DNA from: Duganella sp. Root336D2
GTDB taxonomy: Bacteria; Pseudomonadota; Gammaproteobacteria; Burkholderiales; Burkholderiaceae_D
NCBI RefSeq assembly: GCF_001425005.1
Contig: NZ_LMDB01000038.1
Span: 76,978-140,977, forward strand
Direction: 5' to 3'
DNA length: 64,000 nt
A program made the position numbers and the translations under genes. A model generated the notes under the pieces. The model was not told the origin of the DNA. It ran no database searches and worked only from the letters and a program-made list of their open reading frames with translations. Shown in pieces: positions 1 through 9,107 of the stretch. The number at the start of each line of letters is the position of its first letter. Positions within the stretch are counted from its first letter, which is position 1.

Positions 1-959
1 AAGCCGATATGGCTGCCTTGGCCGGTGGAGGCCAGGATCGGTGCCGCAAAACCGCCGGTAATGCCGAAAATGGCGAGCCATTGGGCATTCTGCAGCACGG
101 CCAGCAGGCAGGTGCCAAACGTCAGCAGGAACAGCATGGCGAAGGCCAGGCCGCCGGGGATCAGGTGGTAGATGCGGAAGGCGCCAAACACCACCAGCAT
201 CAGTACGGCCATGCAGGTGCCCTGCAGCGGCAGGCTGACGCCCTGGTTGCTGTTGCGGATGCGCCAGGCCCAGGCCAGAGCGGCCAAATCGGCGAGCACG
301 ATGCCGGCCAGGCGCAGTTCGATGGGAACCGTGACGCGGGCGGCGGCGTATTTCAGCAGGAAGCTGACGCCGATGAAGAGGATCAGCAGGCCGATTTTGG
401 CGACTAGGTTGCCCTCAAACAGCCAGTTGCGGGCAGCGGTGAACCAGGCTGGCGGTTCCTTTGGCGGCAGGCTTGGCCGTGCCGCAGGGCGGGCGGGAGC
501 GGCGCTTTCCGGCGCGGCTTCCTTCGCCGTGGCCCAGGCCTGGTCGGCAGCGTCTGCGGTCTTTGCAGCGGCTTGCTGGGGCGTCGCTGCGGTGCTTGCC
601 GGCGCCAGTGCCGGAACGGGCTTTTCGGCCGCTGCCGGCGCTGGCGGCACCGTCTGCGGCGGCACGACGGCGCGCGCCACCAGCGGCTCGCGCTCGGCGG
701 GCTTGGCCGGTGCCTCCGGCACAGCGCGTGCAGCCGGCGCAGCCGGTGCAGCGGCAGGTGCTGGCGCGCCTTGCGACTCCGTTGCGGCGGCAGCCTGCCT
801 GCTGGCGGCAGTGCGCATTACGCTGTCGAATGTGATCTCCAGTGCAGCAAAGTCGCGCTGCAACTGGAGGGCGTGCTCGCGTGCCTGGCGCGCATCGCGG
901 CGGGCCAGCCAAGCCCAGCGCGCTACGAGCGCCAGTACGATAAACCAAAGCAAATCCAT
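1..959 (-). CDS. DUF2339-family polytopic membrane protein (C-terminus beyond window)
   Basis: The minus-strand frame opens with ATG at 957-959 and runs off the left edge, so about 319 N-terminal residues are visible. An AGGGAG Shine-Dalgarno at 965-970 sits 5 bases upstream. The protein begins with a hydrophobic anchor (LLWFIVLALVARW). A long Ala/Pro-rich linker follows (about residues 50-165), then from about residue 182 the motif GNLVAKIGLLILFIGVSFLL, which opens the multi-spanning DUF2339 domain. Several further membrane helices run to the edge. Family members are large inner-membrane proteins with many helices and no firmly established function. I infer the family from the motif and layout; most of the protein lies outside the window. 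Confidence 0.85.
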   Translation of the reverse strand, partial: MDLLWFIVLALVARWAWLARRDARQAREHALQLQRDFAALEITFDSVMRTAASRQAAAATESQGAPAPAAAPAAPAARAVPEAPAKPAEREPLVARAVVPPQTVPPAPAAAEKPVPALAPASTAATPQQAAAKTADAADQAWATAKEAAPESAAPARPAARPSLPPKEPPAWFTAARNWLFEGNLVAKIGLLILFIGVSFLLKYAAARVTVPIELRLAGIVLADLAALAWAWRIRNSNQGVSLPLQGTCMAVLMLVVFGAFRIYHLIPGGLAFAMLFLLTFGTCLLAVLQNAQWLAIFGITGGFAAPILASTGQGSHIG

Positions 960-1072
960 GATTGCTCCCTACATTGTTCTAATGGCATTATTTTCCAGCG
1001 GTAACAATATTGCAAGCGCCGGTGATACCCGTATCGCCGTTTGTTCGCAGGCGTATCAGGATCTGATCCTGC

Positions 1073-1612
1073 CTACATCGCCGCTTCCGGGACCAGCGCC
1101 AGCAAGTCCGTCACGCCGACATCCACGCCCGCTTGGGACAGCAAAGTAGTAGCCTGGCCGCGATGGTGGGTTTGATGGTTGAAGAAATGCAGCAGCAGCA
1201 GCCCGAGCTGCCGGTGATTGGCCTCGCCATTGAAGCGGCGGTAGGTGATGACGGCATCCAGGTCGGCCTCGTCCAGGCCGGCGCTCCAATCCAGGATCAG
1301 GCGGTCGAGCCAGATGCGGCGCTCGCGCAGGGCGCCGAGGGCATCGAAAAGCGGCTGGTCCAGCGCAGCCGGCGCCGGCAGGGCTGCAACCGGCGCCAGC
1401 GCGGCGGCAAAGCGCGGGTGGCTGGCAATGCGCTTCAGCCAGATGGTGTCGGCTACGGCGATATGGTTGAGGGTCGCCAGCAACGAACCAAAGAACGCCC
1501 CGCGATCCGCCGCCAGCTCTTCCGCCGGCAGGGTCGCCGCCGCCTCATACAGCTTGTTGTTCATCCAATCGTTGTAGCGGGCCAGCAGGGTGATATGGGC
1601 GGTTCTCGACAT
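1073..1612 (-). CDS. DinB-fold (DinB/YfiT-like) putative metalloenzyme
   Basis: This 179-residue protein has the four-helix-bundle DinB pattern. His50 (TLNHI) and the C-terminal HFFNHQTHHRGQ motif (His146, His150) match the three-histidine metal site of the superfamily. DinB-like proteins are diverse; characterised relatives include bacillithiol or mycothiol transferases and other metal-dependent thiol or hydrolytic enzymes, so the substrate cannot be read from sequence. The gene stands alone, divergent from ychF, and the two starts are only about 70 bases apart, so they share a promoter region. The length is normal for the family. Confidence 0.85.
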   Translation of the reverse strand: MSRTAHITLLARYNDWMNNKLYEAAATLPAEELAADRGAFFGSLLATLNHIAVADTIWLKRIASHPRFAAALAPVAALPAPAALDQPLFDALGALRERRIWLDRLILDWSAGLDEADLDAVITYRRFNGEANHRQLGLLLLHFFNHQTHHRGQATTLLSQAGVDVGVTDLLALVPEAAM

Positions 1613-1682
1613 GATCTGGGGTACAATCTCGGTCTATTTGCGGAAAATTCCGTAGCAGAACAATATCATTTAAAGGTTTTCC

Positions 1683-2774
1683 ATGAGTCTCAAATGCGGC
1701 ATCGTCGGCCTGCCTAACGTTGGCAAGTCCACCCTCTTCAATGCACTGACCAAGGCTGGCATCGCGGCCGAGAACTATCCGTTCTGCACCATCGAACCGA
1801 ACGTCGGCGTGGTGGAAGTGCCTGATCCGCGCTTGAAACAGCTGGCTGAAATCGTCAAGCCGGAGCGTATCCTGCCTGCGATCGTTGAGTTCGTCGACAT
1901 CGCCGGCCTGGTGGCGGGTGCCTCCAAAGGCGAAGGCCTGGGCAACCAGTTCCTGTCCCACATCCGCGAAACCGACGCGATCGTGAACGTGGTGCGCTGC
2001 TTCGAAGACGACAACGTGATCCACGTATCGGGCCGTGTATCGCCGCTGGACGACATCGAAGTGATCCAGACCGAACTGGCGCTGGCTGACCTCGGCACCG
2101 TAGAAAAAGCCATCCACCGCGAACAGAAGAAAGCCCGCTCCGGCGACAAGGATGCCGCCAAGCTGGTGGCCCTGCTGGAGGTACTGGTACCGCACCTGAA
2201 CGAAGCCAAGCCAGTGCGCGCACTGGGCCTGGACGCCGAAAAAATGGAACTGATCAAGCCGCTGTGCCTGATTACCGCCAAGCCGGCCATGTACGTGGCC
2301 AACGTCTCCGAAAGCGGTTTCACCAACAATCCGCTGCTGGACCAGCTGACCAAGTATGCCGAAGCGCAGAACGCGCCGATCGTCGCTATCTGTGCCGCCA
2401 TCGAAGCGGAAATTGCCGAACTGGACGACGCCGACAAGGAAGCCTTCCTGGCCGACATGGGCATGGCCGAACCCGGCCTGGACCGCCTGATCCGCGCCGG
2501 CTTCAAGCTGCTCGGCCTGCAAACCTACTTCACCGCCGGCGTGAAGGAAGTGCGCGCCTGGACCATCCACGTGGGCGACACCGCGCCGCAGGCTGCGGGC
2601 GTGATCCACACCGACTTCGAGCGCGGCTTCATCCGCGCCCAGACCATCGCCTATGACGACTACATCACCTACAAGGGTGAAGCCGGCGCCAAGGAAGCGG
2701 GCAAGATGCGCGCTGAGGGCAAGGAATACGTGGTCAAGGATGGCGACGTGCTGAACTTCCTGTTCAACGTCTGA
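1683..2774 (+). CDS. ychF: Ribosome-associated ATPase YchF (Obg-like family)
   Basis: The protein is 363 residues, the usual length. The P-loop GLPNVGKST lies at residues 9-17, followed by the YchF-typical [14 protein letters not shown] switch region, [10 protein letters not shown] (G3) and a C-terminal TGS domain (about 280-363). YchF is an HAS-GTPase-like protein that prefers ATP. It binds ribosomes and is linked to the oxidative-stress response and translation quality. The nearest upstream gene is divergent, and a hairpin at 2792-2817 follows the stop, so it appears monocistronic. The start lies just after an AAAGG stretch. The family assignment is secure. Confidence 0.97.
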   Translation: MSLKCGIVGLPNVGKSTLFNALTKAGIAAENYPFCTIEPNVGVVEVPDPRLKQLAEIVKPERILPAIVEFVDIAGLVAGASKGEGLGNQFLSHIRETDAIVNVVRCFEDDNVIHVSGRVSPLDDIEVIQTELALADLGTVEKAIHREQKKARSGDKDAAKLVALLEVLVPHLNEAKPVRALGLDAEKMELIKPLCLITAKPAMYVANVSESGFTNNPLLDQLTKYAEAQNAPIVAICAAIEAEIAELDDADKEAFLADMGMAEPGLDRLIRAGFKLLGLQTYFTAGVKEVRAWTIHVGDTAPQAAGVIHTDFERGFIRAQTIAYDDYITYKGEAGAKEAGKMRAEGKEYVVKDGDVLNFLFNV

Positions 2775-2791
2775 TCCACCATCCCCTCAAG

Positions 2792-2817
2792 ATTGCTGCC
2801 CCGTCAGGGGCGGCAAT
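2792..2817. terminator. Shared hairpin between convergent genes
   Basis: ATTGCTGCCCC and GGGGCGGCAAT pair across a GTCA loop with one G-U pair. It lies between the ychF stop and the stop of the opposing gene at 2820. Neither side has a clear T-run, so it may act as a weak bidirectional terminator or a 3'-end stabiliser. Confidence 0.45.
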
Positions 2818-2819
2818 GC

Positions 2820-3479
2820 CTAGGCCTTAGTTCCATTGAACGAGGCGGACTGTGCGCTGTGCGGCGCCGGCTTTTCCAGTGCCATGAATACTTCCTGCTG
2901 CAGGACCTTGTCGTGCTGGTCGCAGCGCGCGCGCAGCATTGCCAATTCGCGCAGCGGCTGGCTGGCGAAGGAATCGCGCAGCACTGGCTTGTACCAGTAT
3001 TCTTCCAGCGTGGTACTGCTGTAGCGCTGCGCTACCGAAGTGATCTCGGGACTGAAGTTCTCCAGGCAATCGAACGGATCGAGCGCGACGCCCAGGTGGC
3101 GCCCCATCATCTCGCGCAGCAGGCGTTGTTGCGGTTTGAACTGTTTGCTGTCGACCCAGTAGGTAAGGCCGATCAGGCTGGCAAGCAGAATGGCCGGCAA
3201 CATGGCAACTGCAATTGCGGCCGGCTTGTCTTCCACCGCAGCCAGCGCGGCCAGGTTGGCTGCGCAGAATACGCCGAGCCAGACACGCGCGTAGCCGTAC
3301 AGTATGGAGCGCTTGCTCAGACGGTTCAGTTCGAATGCGCGCTTGTCCTTGCTGTTGATGAAATAGCTGGTCATCGGGAAAAGCGGCAAATACCATAGGT
3401 GCCCGAATATCGTCTGCTTGCTTACTGTCCCCACTTTCTGCGTCGCGCCGTATGGGCGTTTTCCCCAGATCAAAAGCAT
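2820..3479 (-). CDS. Hypothetical small inner-membrane protein
   Basis: I place the start at ATG 3477-3479 because GGGGGAAGG sits just upstream; an in-frame start at 3536 would add 19 residues without a ribosome-binding site. The resulting protein has 219 residues. After a polar N-terminus with a GHLWYLPLFPMTSYFI stretch it has two predicted membrane helices (about residues 62-82 and 86-108), then a soluble C-terminal half rich in charged residues and ending in a flexible tail. No family is recognised. It is convergent with ychF. Confidence 0.7.
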   Translation of the reverse strand: MLLIWGKRPYGATQKVGTVSKQTIFGHLWYLPLFPMTSYFINSKDKRAFELNRLSKRSILYGYARVWLGVFCAANLAALAAVEDKPAAIAVAMLPAILLASLIGLTYWVDSKQFKPQQRLLREMMGRHLGVALDPFDCLENFSPEITSVAQRYSSTTLEEYWYKPVLRDSFASQPLRELAMLRARCDQHDKVLQQEVFMALEKPAPHSAQSASFNGTKA

Positions 3480-3580
3480 TACCTTCCCCCGTGTGTCTAG
3501 TTGTAATAAAAGCAGCGGAGTATAACTGAAACACAACGCGTATTTGTTCTGGGGAATAAGGGTAAGCCCTTATGGCGCTG

Positions 3581-4063
3581 CTATTGCCGGGATTCATGCT
3601 CGCGGATTGCCTTGGTGAAGCTGTCCATGAGCGGATTGGGCACTGCCAGCGACAGCTGGTAGTGCTCGATCTTGAATCCCTTCCCGGTGTTGACCAGCAC
3701 TCCGCTGGCCTGGCATGTGCCCATCTGCGTGTTGAGCTGTTCGTCGAACCACACATATTTCTTATCGGGCGAGAAGTAGACATTGCGCTTTTGCGCGGTG
3801 AAGGTCCACGCCTTCTTGCGGTCCCAGAAGCGCTTGGCCCAGGCTTTGAATTCCTTGTAGCTCCATACTTCGCTTTTGTCGGTGCCGATGAACACGGCGT
3901 CCGGCGTGAACTTGTCCCAGTAGTCAGGGCGGGTGTTGGCAGCGTCGTCGTGCCAGCTGTCGACGAAGGCGTTGACCTGCTGGCGGAATTCGGCATCGGC
4001 TGGGGCAGCGCTTGCGCCAAGCATGATGAGCAGGGCCGCTATGGCGAATGCGAGTTTTTTCAC
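3581..4063 (-). CDS. Exported NTF2/SnoaL-like protein
   Basis: The 160-residue product starts with a clear signal peptide (MKKLAFAIAALLIMLGASA, cleavage near residue 19-23). It continues into a SnoaL/NTF2-like fold: an N-terminal helix with FVDSWHDD, then FTPDAVFIGTD, WDRKKAWTFTAQ and VLVNTGKGFKIEHYQLS. This matches SnoaL_3-type domains used as binding pockets or enzymes. It is probably periplasmic. Divergent from the kelch-like gene at 4138, with about 75 bases between starts. The function is unknown, and the fold is assigned by pattern only. Confidence 0.75.
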   Translation of the reverse strand: MKKLAFAIAALLIMLGASAAPADAEFRQQVNAFVDSWHDDAANTRPDYWDKFTPDAVFIGTDKSEVWSYKEFKAWAKRFWDRKKAWTFTAQKRNVYFSPDKKYVWFDEQLNTQMGTCQASGVLVNTGKGFKIEHYQLSLAVPNPLMDSFTKAIREHESRQ

Positions 4064-4137
4064 AAGGCGCTCCAGGAAAGGAAAACCGGCAGCTTACATC
4101 ATGTGGGTGATTGATCTGGACATGCCTGCGTGGCACC

Positions 4138-6144
4138 ATGTTCGCCATGCGCAACTATCTTGTCTTCCTGTGGCTCCTTGCCGCTGCGGCCCATGCGTCC
4201 CCGCCCGGGAACGCCTATGCCACTATCGACTGGCCAAACAAGCTGAACCCGCATTTTGTCCCCCTTGGAGCAGGGCGCTTCCTGGTTTCGACGCGCAGCG
4301 GAAAACTCGTTTGGGACGCCGAAATGAACAGTTTTGGCGAGCCGGCGGGTTGGCCCCTGCACACGGCTATCGGCGGCGACTGGACCCCGCTGGGCGACGG
4401 AGTCCTGGTGGAGGGCCGCGCGCACGACGATGACGGCAATCCGGTCAGGAGCCTGGTCTGGTGGAACAAGAAGGCCGCAACGTTTTCGCCGCCGCTAGTA
4501 CTGCCGTCGGCGAGCTACCCGTCGGCGCTGGTGCCGCTGGACGGCGACACGGTTTTGGCTTGCATGGGCAGCCCGTCGCACGGCACGCGGGCGGTGCTGG
4601 TGTCGCTGCGGCAGGGTATTCCCACCATCATTAACGAACCTGCACCGGCGCTGCGCCAACTGCTGGCAGCGAAAGGCGTCACGGGACCCGTCGATGGCAT
4701 CGGCCAGTCAGATGCCGGCAGCGCGCCGGTACGCTTTGAGATTGCCTTTTGCGGCTGGCAGATGCGCAATCCACCGCAGGGGCTGGCCAATGGCAAGCAA
4801 GCGGTCAAACCCCAGTACTTGCCGGATGGCCGTATTGTCATCGCTGCGGGCGAACCGGCGATCGACACCCCGTATATCTGGGATCCACAGCGCGAGCAAT
4901 GGGAGGCCTTTACCAGCAAGCCCCCCGTCAGTGCACGGCTGGTCAGCGGTTTCGCCGCGGACGACGAGGTGGTGGCGCTTGGAGGCTCCAGCAACAAATA
5001 TGCCGATTTCCTGGACCCCGCCACCCTGCGCTGGACCCGCTCCCAGGACGTAGCGGCTATAGATAGCCCGGATCCCGCCCTCGCACCTCTCGGCAAAGGG
5101 CGTGTGCTGGCTTTCCTGCGCGAGCATGGCCGCGTGGTGTTGCTGCAGCAGCTACACCGTGCGAAAGCGGGCGAATTCCTGTACTCGCATGGCGCGGGCG
5201 CCGATGTCCTGGCGCCAGGTGGCAGGCTGTATCTGCTGGATGGGGGGGATCCGGGGCAACCGATCAATCGTCCGGAAGCGGTCGGGGGCGAAGCGGATGG
5301 TACGCCGCAAGCCATTGCGCCGCTGCCGCTGCCCCTTGGCAGCTTGTCGGCCGTCGCGCTGCCCGACGGCAGCCTGCTGGCGTTCGGCGGCCGGCGCACG
5401 TACCGCGAGGCGATGCCGGCGCCAGCCTTCCGTTACGACGCAAGGCAAGACCGTTGGGAGCCGGCGCCGGGACTGGAAGTGGGCTATGCCGCGGGCCAGT
5501 TGGAAAGCACGGAGGGTGGCGCCCTGATATCGGAATGGCCGCGCGGCGATTTCCTGCTCGACCGGCACGGCACGCTGGCAGTGCTGGACGGCGCTGATCT
5601 GCTGCGCTGGCGTCCCGGCGCGGTAGCGCGGCGCATACCGCTGCCACGGCCGCATACTGCTGCGACGCTGCTGGAAACGACGGATGGCCGCCTGCTGGTC
5701 GTGGGCGGTACGACCGGGACCGGCGCCCCGAACCCGGTGAGTGATCTGTTCAGCCCTCGCAGCGGCCGCTGGCAGCGGGGACCGAAGCCACATGTGGCGG
5801 GCGGACGCGCCGTGCGCATGGCCGACGGCAGCATTTTCAAGGTGACGCTGGCCGACGCTCGCGTGCGCGCCGAGGTGGCAGGGGCAGCGCTGGCGCGTTG
5901 GAAGCTCCTGCCGCCGCCGCCGCTGCAGTCCTTTTCGCTGTTGCAGCTGGTGGCTGTAGGACGGGACGTTGTCCTGCTGCCGAACAACCGGTCGCAACTG
6001 GCTTTGGTCTGGAGCAGGCAGCGTGGCTGGCGCACCTGGCGCATCGCTACGGAATTCGCGCCAACGGCACTGGTTCCTGCCGGCGGCCGCCGCGCCGTGG
6101 CACGGGATTGGAACCGCTACGCACTGGTGGAGCTACCGCGATGA
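4138..6144 (+). CDS. Exported kelch-like beta-propeller protein
   Basis: About 668 residues. A signal peptide (MRNYLVFLWLLAAAAHAS) follows ATG 4138; ATG 4147 is an equally possible start and neither has a clear Shine-Dalgarno. The body contains repeated blocks with the kelch signature of hydrophobics, GG and a distal W: LPDGSLLAFGG then RYDARQDRWEPAP, and TDGRLLVVGG then FSPRSGRWQRGP, plus earlier WDPQREQWEA. This predicts a beta-propeller in the periplasm or at the surface. The stop overlaps the next start (ATGA at 6141-6144), so the two are translationally coupled and probably act together. The ligand is unknown. Confidence 0.8.
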   Translation: MFAMRNYLVFLWLLAAAAHASPPGNAYATIDWPNKLNPHFVPLGAGRFLVSTRSGKLVWDAEMNSFGEPAGWPLHTAIGGDWTPLGDGVLVEGRAHDDDGNPVRSLVWWNKKAATFSPPLVLPSASYPSALVPLDGDTVLACMGSPSHGTRAVLVSLRQGIPTIINEPAPALRQLLAAKGVTGPVDGIGQSDAGSAPVRFEIAFCGWQMRNPPQGLANGKQAVKPQYLPDGRIVIAAGEPAIDTPYIWDPQREQWEAFTSKPPVSARLVSGFAADDEVVALGGSSNKYADFLDPATLRWTRSQDVAAIDSPDPALAPLGKGRVLAFLREHGRVVLLQQLHRAKAGEFLYSHGAGADVLAPGGRLYLLDGGDPGQPINRPEAVGGEADGTPQAIAPLPLPLGSLSAVALPDGSLLAFGGRRTYREAMPAPAFRYDARQDRWEPAPGLEVGYAAGQLESTEGGALISEWPRGDFLLDRHGTLAVLDGADLLRWRPGAVARRIPLPRPHTAATLLETTDGRLLVVGGTTGTGAPNPVSDLFSPRSGRWQRGPKPHVAGGRAVRMADGSIFKVTLADARVRAEVAGAALARWKLLPPPPLQSFSLLQLVAVGRDVVLLPNNRSQLALVWSRQRGWRTWRIATEFAPTALVPAGGRRAVARDWNRYALVELPR

Positions 6145-7628
6145 TCCGGGAATTGTTTGCAGGACTGGCCTGCCTCATGCTGTTGGGTGGGCGATGCACA
6201 GCGTATGCGCAGCCGCTGGCGGCGCGCGAAGTGGCGGAGATCAAGCGGGAAGCCTGGCGCAAGAAGCGTGAAGAAGACGCCCCTGGCGGCGCCTGGCAAT
6301 CGCTGGACCGCGACAAGCTGGTGCGCCTGATGCGCATGCCCGAGTTTGTCGGCATGGAGCATGAGCCCAAGGCATTGCTGGTCGACCTGGCGGGCGAATG
6401 GGACTTGATGCGCTTCGACAAGCCGTCGGATGTCCAGGCCAGGTGGGCTGCCTGGTATCCGGATCGCGGGTTCGACAAGGTGGTCGGGGACCAACGTGCC
6501 AACCTTAATCGCGCCGGCTCCTTCCATTCCGAACCGCAGTACAGTCCCGAGTCCGGCGCTGCGATCGCTTTGCAGCATTGCCTGGCTACACCGGCCTGGC
6601 ACGTGCGTCACAAAGATCCGATGCTCTGGGCGGTCGAGCAGGGCGCGGGGTGGGAGGAACCGAACGTCTTCGATTTCGGGCAATGCGTGCTGCAGCAGGT
6701 GGACGACGTGAGCGTGAGCTATCCGGGCCGGCCCGCTACAGCGCGCGGCAAGCAGTCCGCAGCCATCCTCGAACAGAAGCTCAGTGCCTTCCTGATGTCG
6801 GGGCAATGCACCGTGGGCGGGCCGGATGCGTGCTTGTCCCTGCTGCACGCGCTGCACTCGCTGAACCGGCAAGCGCCGCAACTGCCCGGTATCCTGCAGC
6901 GCCTGGCGGGACCCGGCGAGCGCTTCGCCCTGCCCGCCGCGCTGGCAGAGCGCCCGGGCAACGCCACGCCGGACGAATTGTCCCAACTGCGTGCACTGCG
7001 CGAGCGCGCCATGCTGCGGGCGATCTATTTGTCGGTCAAGCTGCCCAATACGGTGCAGCAGCCGGACGCCTGGCCGGACGGGGAACTCGAACGTGAACTG
7101 GCCATTCTGGTGGAACTGACCGTGTTCCAGCGCCAGGGGGCGTGGGTCAACGCCCGTCAGGACGGCCTGGAGCTTGACCGACTCCAGGAGCGCAACCCGT
7201 GGGCGCGAATTGCTCCGGGTGGCGTGCTGCCGGAGCGGCTGGCTCAGGCTCTGGAGGCGCTGGGAGCGCAGGCGGCTGCGGCGCCAGGCTGCAGGCTGGC
7301 CGAGTTGCAGGTCAGTGAACTGCCGTGGCAGTATTGGCTGGGTTTTGCATTGGCCAGGCTGCAGATGGGGCAAGACGAATGCCGGATCCTGGCCAGCAGC
7401 GTGCCGGTCGCGCGCCGGTACCAGGAGGCTGCAGAGGGCAATCCGGCGGCGTTGCGCGAAATCGCACGGTTGCGGCCTTTCCTGCAGCGCCAAGGGGCGG
7501 GGCGCGATGCAGTGCTGGCAGCCTTGGTCCAGGCCTGTGCACAGCCTCACGTGGCTCGGCAGGATCCTTGGCGCATATGCCGTGCTACCGCCCTGTATAA
7601 TCGCCGGATTGAACAAGGCAACCAATAA
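6141..7628 (+). CDS. Exported protein of unknown function coupled to the kelch-like gene
   Basis: The start at ATG 6141 overlaps the upstream stop; a longer frame from 5898 would lie inside the kelch-like gene. The 495-residue protein begins with a signal peptide (about residues 1-23, ending TAYA). The mature part looks mostly alpha-helical, with several cysteines (for example HCLATPAW, FGQCVLQQ, SGQCTVGGPDACLS, PGCRLAE) that could form disulfides in the periplasm. I do not recognise a family. The overlap with the kelch-like gene suggests a two-protein exported module. Confidence 0.7.
   Translation: MIRELFAGLACLMLLGGRCTAYAQPLAAREVAEIKREAWRKKREEDAPGGAWQSLDRDKLVRLMRMPEFVGMEHEPKALLVDLAGEWDLMRFDKPSDVQARWAAWYPDRGFDKVVGDQRANLNRAGSFHSEPQYSPESGAAIALQHCLATPAWHVRHKDPMLWAVEQGAGWEEPNVFDFGQCVLQQVDDVSVSYPGRPATARGKQSAAILEQKLSAFLMSGQCTVGGPDACLSLLHALHSLNRQAPQLPGILQRLAGPGERFALPAALAERPGNATPDELSQLRALRERAMLRAIYLSVKLPNTVQQPDAWPDGELERELAILVELTVFQRQGAWVNARQDGLELDRLQERNPWARIAPGGVLPERLAQALEALGAQAAAAPGCRLAELQVSELPWQYWLGFALARLQMGQDECRILASSVPVARRYQEAAEGNPAALREIARLRPFLQRQGAGRDAVLAALVQACAQPHVARQDPWRICRATALYNRRIEQGNQ
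7568..7601 (+). promoter_or_regulatory. Candidate promoter for the NYN-LOTUS gene
   Basis: A perfect TATAAT lies at 7596-7601, inside the last codons of the preceding gene and 38 bases before ATG 7640. The only -35-like hexamer, TTGGCG at 7568-7573, is 22 bases away, longer than ideal. It is offered as a candidate on the strength of the -10 alone. Confidence 0.35.
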
Positions 7629-7639
7629 CAACCAACACT

Positions 7640-9049
7640 ATGGCTTCACCTAACGATAACGCCAGCATGGCACTGTTCTGCGACTTCGAAAACGTCGCAC
7701 TGGGCGTCCGCGACGCCAATTACGAGAAATTCGACATCAAGCCTATCCTGGAGCGCCTGCTGCTGAAGGGCAGCATCGTGGTCAAGAAGGCTTATTGCGA
7801 CTGGGACCGCTACAAGGCTTTCAAGGGCCCGATGCATGAGGCCAATTTCGAGCTGATCGAAATTCCGCACGTGCGCCTGTCCGGCAAGAACTCGGCCGAC
7901 ATCCGCATGGTGGTCGATGCGCTGGACCTGTGCTATACCAAGGCCCACGTCAATACCTTCGTCATCATTTCGGGCGACTCCGATTTCTCGCCGCTGGTAT
8001 CCAAGCTGCGCGAGAACGCCAAGCGCGTGATCGGCGTCGGCGTCAAGGATTCCACTTCCGACCTGCTGGTGGCCAACTGCGACGAATTCATCTTCTACGA
8101 CGACCTGGTGCGCGAATCGCGCCGCCAGCGCCAGGCAACGCGCAATGACCGCGAGCAGCAGCCAAAGCGCTCTGCAGAAGAAGAGAAGCGCCGCCGCGAA
8201 GAGATGGAAAAGCGCCGCAACCAGTGCGTGGAAATCGCTTACACCACCTTCGATGCGCTGGCAGCCGAACGCGGGGAAGGCAAGATCTGGGCTTCCGTGC
8301 TGAAGGAGGCGATCAAGCGCCGCAAGCCGGACTTCAGCGAGTCGTACTATGGTTTCCGTACTTTCGGCAACCTGCTGGAAGAAATGAAGGCGCGCGGCCT
8401 GCTGGAATTCGGCCGCGACGAAAAGTCGGGCGCGTACGTGTACCGTAGCAGCCAGCCGGTTGTGCTGCCTGTTGTGGATGCGCCGGTCGAACAGGACTCC
8501 GGTGTCGTTATGGATGCCGAGGCGCAGGAAGGTGCCGAGGAATCCACCGCTCCTGGCGAGGCCGGCGAAGCACGCCGCGAACGCGAAGGCCGCGATAGCC
8601 GCCGCAACCGCGGCAACCGTGGTGGCCGTGGCCGCCGTGGCGAGGGCGATGCCGCTCCTGCCGCTGCAGTTGACGTGGCGGCAGATGCAGAAGTCGCTGC
8701 CGTGGCGGTGGTGGAAGAAGCTGTGCCAATCGTGGAAGCGCCAGCCGAAACACCTGCCGAAGCGGCACCGGCCAAGCGTACCCGTGCTGCAGCCAAAAAG
8801 CCGGCTGCCAGGAAAACCAGCTCGCGCGGCAGCAAGGTAGCGCAGGTCGCGGCCGAAGCGGCGGAAGCGGTGCAGCAGGCGGAAGCCGTGCTGGCGGCGG
8901 CTGCGGAAACTGCGGTAGTGGCTGAAGCGGCGGCAGTGGATGCGCCGGACGAAGCCAAGGCTGCAGCGCCAAAGCGGGCCAGGAAGCCGGGCATGCACAA
9001 GCAGCCCGCGCGCAGCAAGCTGCCGAAGAAGCCGAAAACGGAAGCTTAA
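7640..9049 (+). CDS. NYN-domain (LabA/DUF88-like) putative RNase with OST-HTH/LOTUS domain
   Basis: The 469-residue protein has an N-terminal NYN (PIN-like nuclease) domain with the acidic residues expected of the active site: Asp15 in LFCDFENV, Asp87 in SADIRMVVDAL, and Asp113/Asp115 in SGDSDFSPLV. A charged coiled-coil (about 150-190) leads to an OST-HTH/LOTUS domain (about 195-275, KIWASVLKEAIKRR to GLLEFGRDEKSGAYVYR), which in this family binds RNA. The last ~190 residues are a low-complexity Ala/Glu then Lys/Arg-rich tail ending SKLPKKPKTEA. It probably cuts or processes RNA; the substrate is unknown. A strong terminator follows. Confidence 0.9.
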   Translation: MASPNDNASMALFCDFENVALGVRDANYEKFDIKPILERLLLKGSIVVKKAYCDWDRYKAFKGPMHEANFELIEIPHVRLSGKNSADIRMVVDALDLCYTKAHVNTFVIISGDSDFSPLVSKLRENAKRVIGVGVKDSTSDLLVANCDEFIFYDDLVRESRRQRQATRNDREQQPKRSAEEEKRRREEMEKRRNQCVEIAYTTFDALAAERGEGKIWASVLKEAIKRRKPDFSESYYGFRTFGNLLEEMKARGLLEFGRDEKSGAYVYRSSQPVVLPVVDAPVEQDSGVVMDAEAQEGAEESTAPGEAGEARREREGRDSRRNRGNRGGRGRRGEGDAAPAAAVDVAADAEVAAVAVVEEAVPIVEAPAETPAEAAPAKRTRAAAKKPAARKTSSRGSKVAQVAAEAAEAVQQAEAVLAAAAETAVVAEAAAVDAPDEAKAAAPKRARKPGMHKQPARSKLPKKPKTEA

Positions 9050-9057
9050 CGCCATAC

Positions 9058-9087
9058 AACGCCGCGCGCCGCGCGGCGTTTCTTTTT
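9058..9087 (+). terminator. Rho-independent terminator after NYN-LOTUS gene
   Basis: AACGCCGCGC and GCGCGGCGTT form a perfect 10-bp stem around a GCC loop, followed by TTTCTTTTT. It begins 8 bases after the stop codon. Confidence 0.9.
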
Positions 9088-9107
9088 CTGCCATACTCAC
9101 GGGCACT

